Assembly: GCA_035628035.1 (NCBI GenBank)
Contig: DASPKS010000084.1
Location: 1 to 6,951, forward strand
Direction of reading: 5' to 3'
DNA from: DASPKS01 sp035628035
GTDB lineage: Bacteria > Bacteroidota > Rhodothermia > Rhodothermales > Rubricoccaceae
DNA: 6,951 bases
Of this stretch, positions 5,598-6,951 are shown piece after piece. Under the pieces are notes generated by a model. It had not been told where the DNA came from and searched no databases. It saw only the letters and a program-made list of their open reading frames with translations. Position 1 is the stretch's first letter; every line of letters begins with the position of its first letter. The translations under genes and the position numbers were made by a program.

Positions 5598-6417
5598 GGT
5601 TGAGCGCGGCGACGAGGGTGACGCCCCCGAGGACGTTCCCAATGAGCGTGGGCAGGGTGTACCCCAAAAGCACCGCGCCCCACGAGGCGCGCCCGGCCGC
5701 GGCCAGCGCGAACGTGTCTACGGAGCCGGCGATGATGTGGCTGAGGTGGGCGACGCCGACGAGGTACGTCACGATGACGATGACGAGCACCCGCGCGGAC
5801 TCGGCGTACGGGAGGAGCCACACGAGCAGCGCGATGAGCCACCCGGCGAAGATGCCCCGCAGGAGCACCGTGGCGAAGCCCGGCTCCATCGCCCGGCGGC
5901 CGATCTCTACGAACGCCGCGCGTACCTCCGGGTCGAAGGCCGTCGTACGCGCGGCGACGAGTGCGAAGACCAGCGCCCCCAGGAGGTTGGCGGCGAGGAC
6001 GACCCCCCACAGCCGCAGCACGTGCCCGGCCGTCGAGGCGTCCTTCCGCTTCAGGAGCGGGAGGACCGGGGTGAGGGTGTTCTCGGTGAACAGCTGCTGG
6101 CGGCCGAGGATCACGAGGAGGAAGCCGATGCTGTAGCCGAGCTTCGCGACGAGAGTCCGCCAGGGCGTGCCCGGGAGCGCCGCCTGCAACAGGCCCTGCG
6201 CCACGAGGGAGAACCCCATCGAGAGACCCGCCGCGAGGCCCGACCAGAACAGCGCCGAAGAGGGCCGGGCCAGCTCCTCCTCGCCCTCGATCAGGATCGC
6301 CTCGTAGACGACCCTGCCGCCAGGCGCGCTGCGCGAGGCAGCGTCCGCCGCCTCGGCGGCTTGCTTGAGGTGTCCCGCAGAGGGCCCGCCCTCCGGAGGA
6401 AGCGGATGGGTCTCCAT
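5569..6417 (-). CDS. Formate/nitrite transporter family protein (YfdC-like)
   Basis: A 282-residue inner-membrane channel of the FNT family. An acidic/polar N-terminal tail (1-50, with IEGEEELARP) precedes about six membrane segments near 55-78, 88-104, 132-156, 180-203, 206-223 and 245-275. The signature GRQQLFTENTLTPVLP (105-120) is typical of the YfdC-like branch rather than of FocA or NirC. LSHIIAGSVD (225-234) places His227 where FocA carries its conserved pore histidine, so transport of a small monovalent anion or weak acid (formate, nitrite, lactate, acetate) is plausible; the substrate is unknown. ATG 6417 lies 11 bases after the cytochrome stop codon. There is no clear ribosome-binding site, and the next Met falls inside the first membrane segment. 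The gene sits between cytochrome c and a propeller lipoprotein in a respiratory operon, an unusual setting for an FNT channel. Confidence 0.93.
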   Translation of the reverse strand: METHPLPPEGGPSAGHLKQAAEAADAASRSAPGGRVVYEAILIEGEEELARPSSALFWSGLAAGLSMGFSLVAQGLLQAALPGTPWRTLVAKLGYSIGFLLVILGRQQLFTENTLTPVLPLLKRKDASTAGHVLRLWGVVLAANLLGALVFALVAARTTAFDPEVRAAFVEIGRRAMEPGFATVLLRGIFAGWLIALLVWLLPYAESARVLVIVIVTYLVGVAHLSHIIAGSVDTFALAAAGRASWGAVLLGYTLPTLIGNVLGGVTLVAALNHAQIVSGRS

Positions 6418-6428
6418 CGCGTGTGGGG

Positions 6429-6800
6429 TCAGGGCTGCCGTAGCGTGTAGAGGTAGGCCGCAACGTCGCGGGCCTGCGCCTCGGTGAGCCCCACCGACGG
6501 CATCGCCGTGAGGGAGTCCACCGCCTGCGGCGTGAGGAGCCACCGCAGCATGTTCGACGGGGTGTTCTCGAGGCGCCCGGCGAGGTACGTCCGCCCGGCG
6601 ATCCCGGCCAGCGGCGGGCCCACACGCGCTGCCGCGCCGGGAACGCCCGGGATCGTGTGGCACGAGCCGCACCCGACCTGCTGGATGAGGACGCGCCCGC
6701 GGGAGGGGCTACCCCCGGTCATCTGGGCGGCCATCCGCTCGGCCCCGTCGTCGCAGGCGGCGAGGGCGAAGAGGGTCAGCGTGAAGAGCACAGCGCGCAT
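6429..6800 (-). CDS. Lipoprotein monohaem c-type cytochrome
   Basis: A 123-residue class I cytochrome c anchored by lipid. The N-terminus MRAVLFTLTLFALAAC is a short lipoprotein signal with Cys16 as lipidation site, followed by acidic DD. The haem is bound covalently by Cys44 and Cys47 with His48 as axial ligand (GCGSCH). The GPPLAGIAGR segment (61-70) and the predicted sixth ligand Met100 (AMPSVG) follow the family order; the final helix (ARDVAAYLYTLR) closes the fold. ATG 6800 has a clear GGAGG (6807-6811) six bases upstream, inside the end of ctaG, whose stop ends one base before this ATG; the two genes are surely co-transcribed. Location next to ctaG suggests it delivers electrons to a haem-copper (caa3-type) oxidase, acting at the outer face of the membrane. 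The partner oxidase is inferred. Confidence 0.95.
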   Translation of the reverse strand: MRAVLFTLTLFALAACDDGAERMAAQMTGGSPSRGRVLIQQVGCGSCHTIPGVPGAAARVGPPLAGIAGRTYLAGRLENTPSNMLRWLLTPQAVDSLTAMPSVGLTEAQARDVAAYLYTLRQP

Positions 6801-6801
6801 C

Positions 6802-6951
6802 TCAGACCTCCCCGCTCGGAAGGGGCAGTCGCTCGCGCCGGAGCGCGCGCCGCTCGGCCTCCCGCATCCACCCGGCAAAAAGAAAAAGCCCGGCGGCGAC
6901 GTACACGAGCCCCGCGGGGATCCACATGATGAGCCCGCCGAGCTGCTGGTC
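6802..6951 (-). CDS. ctaG: Cytochrome c oxidase assembly factor CtaG, C-terminus
   Basis: Partial gene: the last 49 codons and a TGA stop, the rest lying beyond the right edge. The visible peptide starts DQQLGGLIMWIPAGLVYVAA, continues as a hydrophobic helix (LFLFAGWM) and ends in a basic, Arg-rich cytoplasmic tail. The D-QQLGG-L-MW-P-GLVY pattern is the typical last membrane segment of the caa3-type CtaG family (PF09678 as I remember it), membrane proteins needed for assembling haem-copper cytochrome oxidases. The stop is one base before the cytochrome c start, and the cytochrome ribosome-binding site lies inside this coding end. First visible gene of the operon; oxidase subunit genes are expected upstream. 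Identification rests on a short stretch but on a distinctive motif. Confidence 0.78.
   Translation of the reverse strand, partial: DQQLGGLIMWIPAGLVYVAAGLFLFAGWMREAERRALRRERLPLPSGEV

Noticed and set aside
5530..6625. Long overlapping frames on both strands across the FNT gene
   Set aside because: Shadow frames with Arg/Gly/Pro-rich products; the FNT frame carries the family signatures.
6418..6672. N-terminal extension of the FNT gene to 6672
   Set aside because: It would read through the whole cytochrome c 3' half in another frame; the ATG at 6417 matches the family N-terminus.

Overview
The window is GC-rich DNA (77% in one hand-counted 60-base coding stretch) from a Gram-negative-type bacterium. 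Three proteins carry signal peptides with a lipobox, and there is a CtaG/cytochrome c respiratory cluster. High-GC Rhodothermota- or Gemmatimonadota-like bacteria would fit, but this is an impression; no taxonomic marker gene is present.

Left part (1-2204): a short-chain dehydrogenase/reductase (SDR) gene on the minus strand is divergent from an AraC-family regulator on the plus strand. They share a 275-base intergenic region with a perfect GC palindrome in a possible dispersed repeat, an inverted repeat that could be an operator, and a strong hairpin in the araC leader. The arrangement suggests the regulator controls the dehydrogenase. A perfect 10-bp hairpin follows the araC gene.

Middle part (2230-4586): a small YodC-like (DUF2158-type) protein and a large secreted lipoprotein with one bacterial Ig-like (BIG2-type) domain lie on the minus strand. 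About 450 bases without a convincing gene follow, locally about 60% GC. This stretch ends in the most notable element of the window: the 3' part of a tRNA-Leu(CAG), from anticodon stem to acceptor, with no 5' half. That is the classic footprint of integration into a tRNA gene. If so, the DNA to its left may be the distal end of an integrated element and the DNA to its right resident chromosome.

Right part (4587-6951): a tight minus-strand operon, in transcription order ctaG (C-terminus only, cut by the window edge), a lipoprotein monohaem cytochrome c, a formate/nitrite-transporter (FNT) family membrane protein of the YfdC type, and a seven-bladed YVTN beta-propeller lipoprotein. Spacings are 1 base, 11 bases and a 29-base overlap. 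CtaG and the cytochrome point to assembly of, and electron delivery to, a haem-copper oxidase probably encoded just beyond the right edge. The roles of the FNT channel and the propeller in that context are not known from sequence.

I found no CRISPR array, transposase, integrase, toxin-antitoxin pair, defence system or biosynthetic cluster. Apart from the tRNA remnant, the genes belong to known families.
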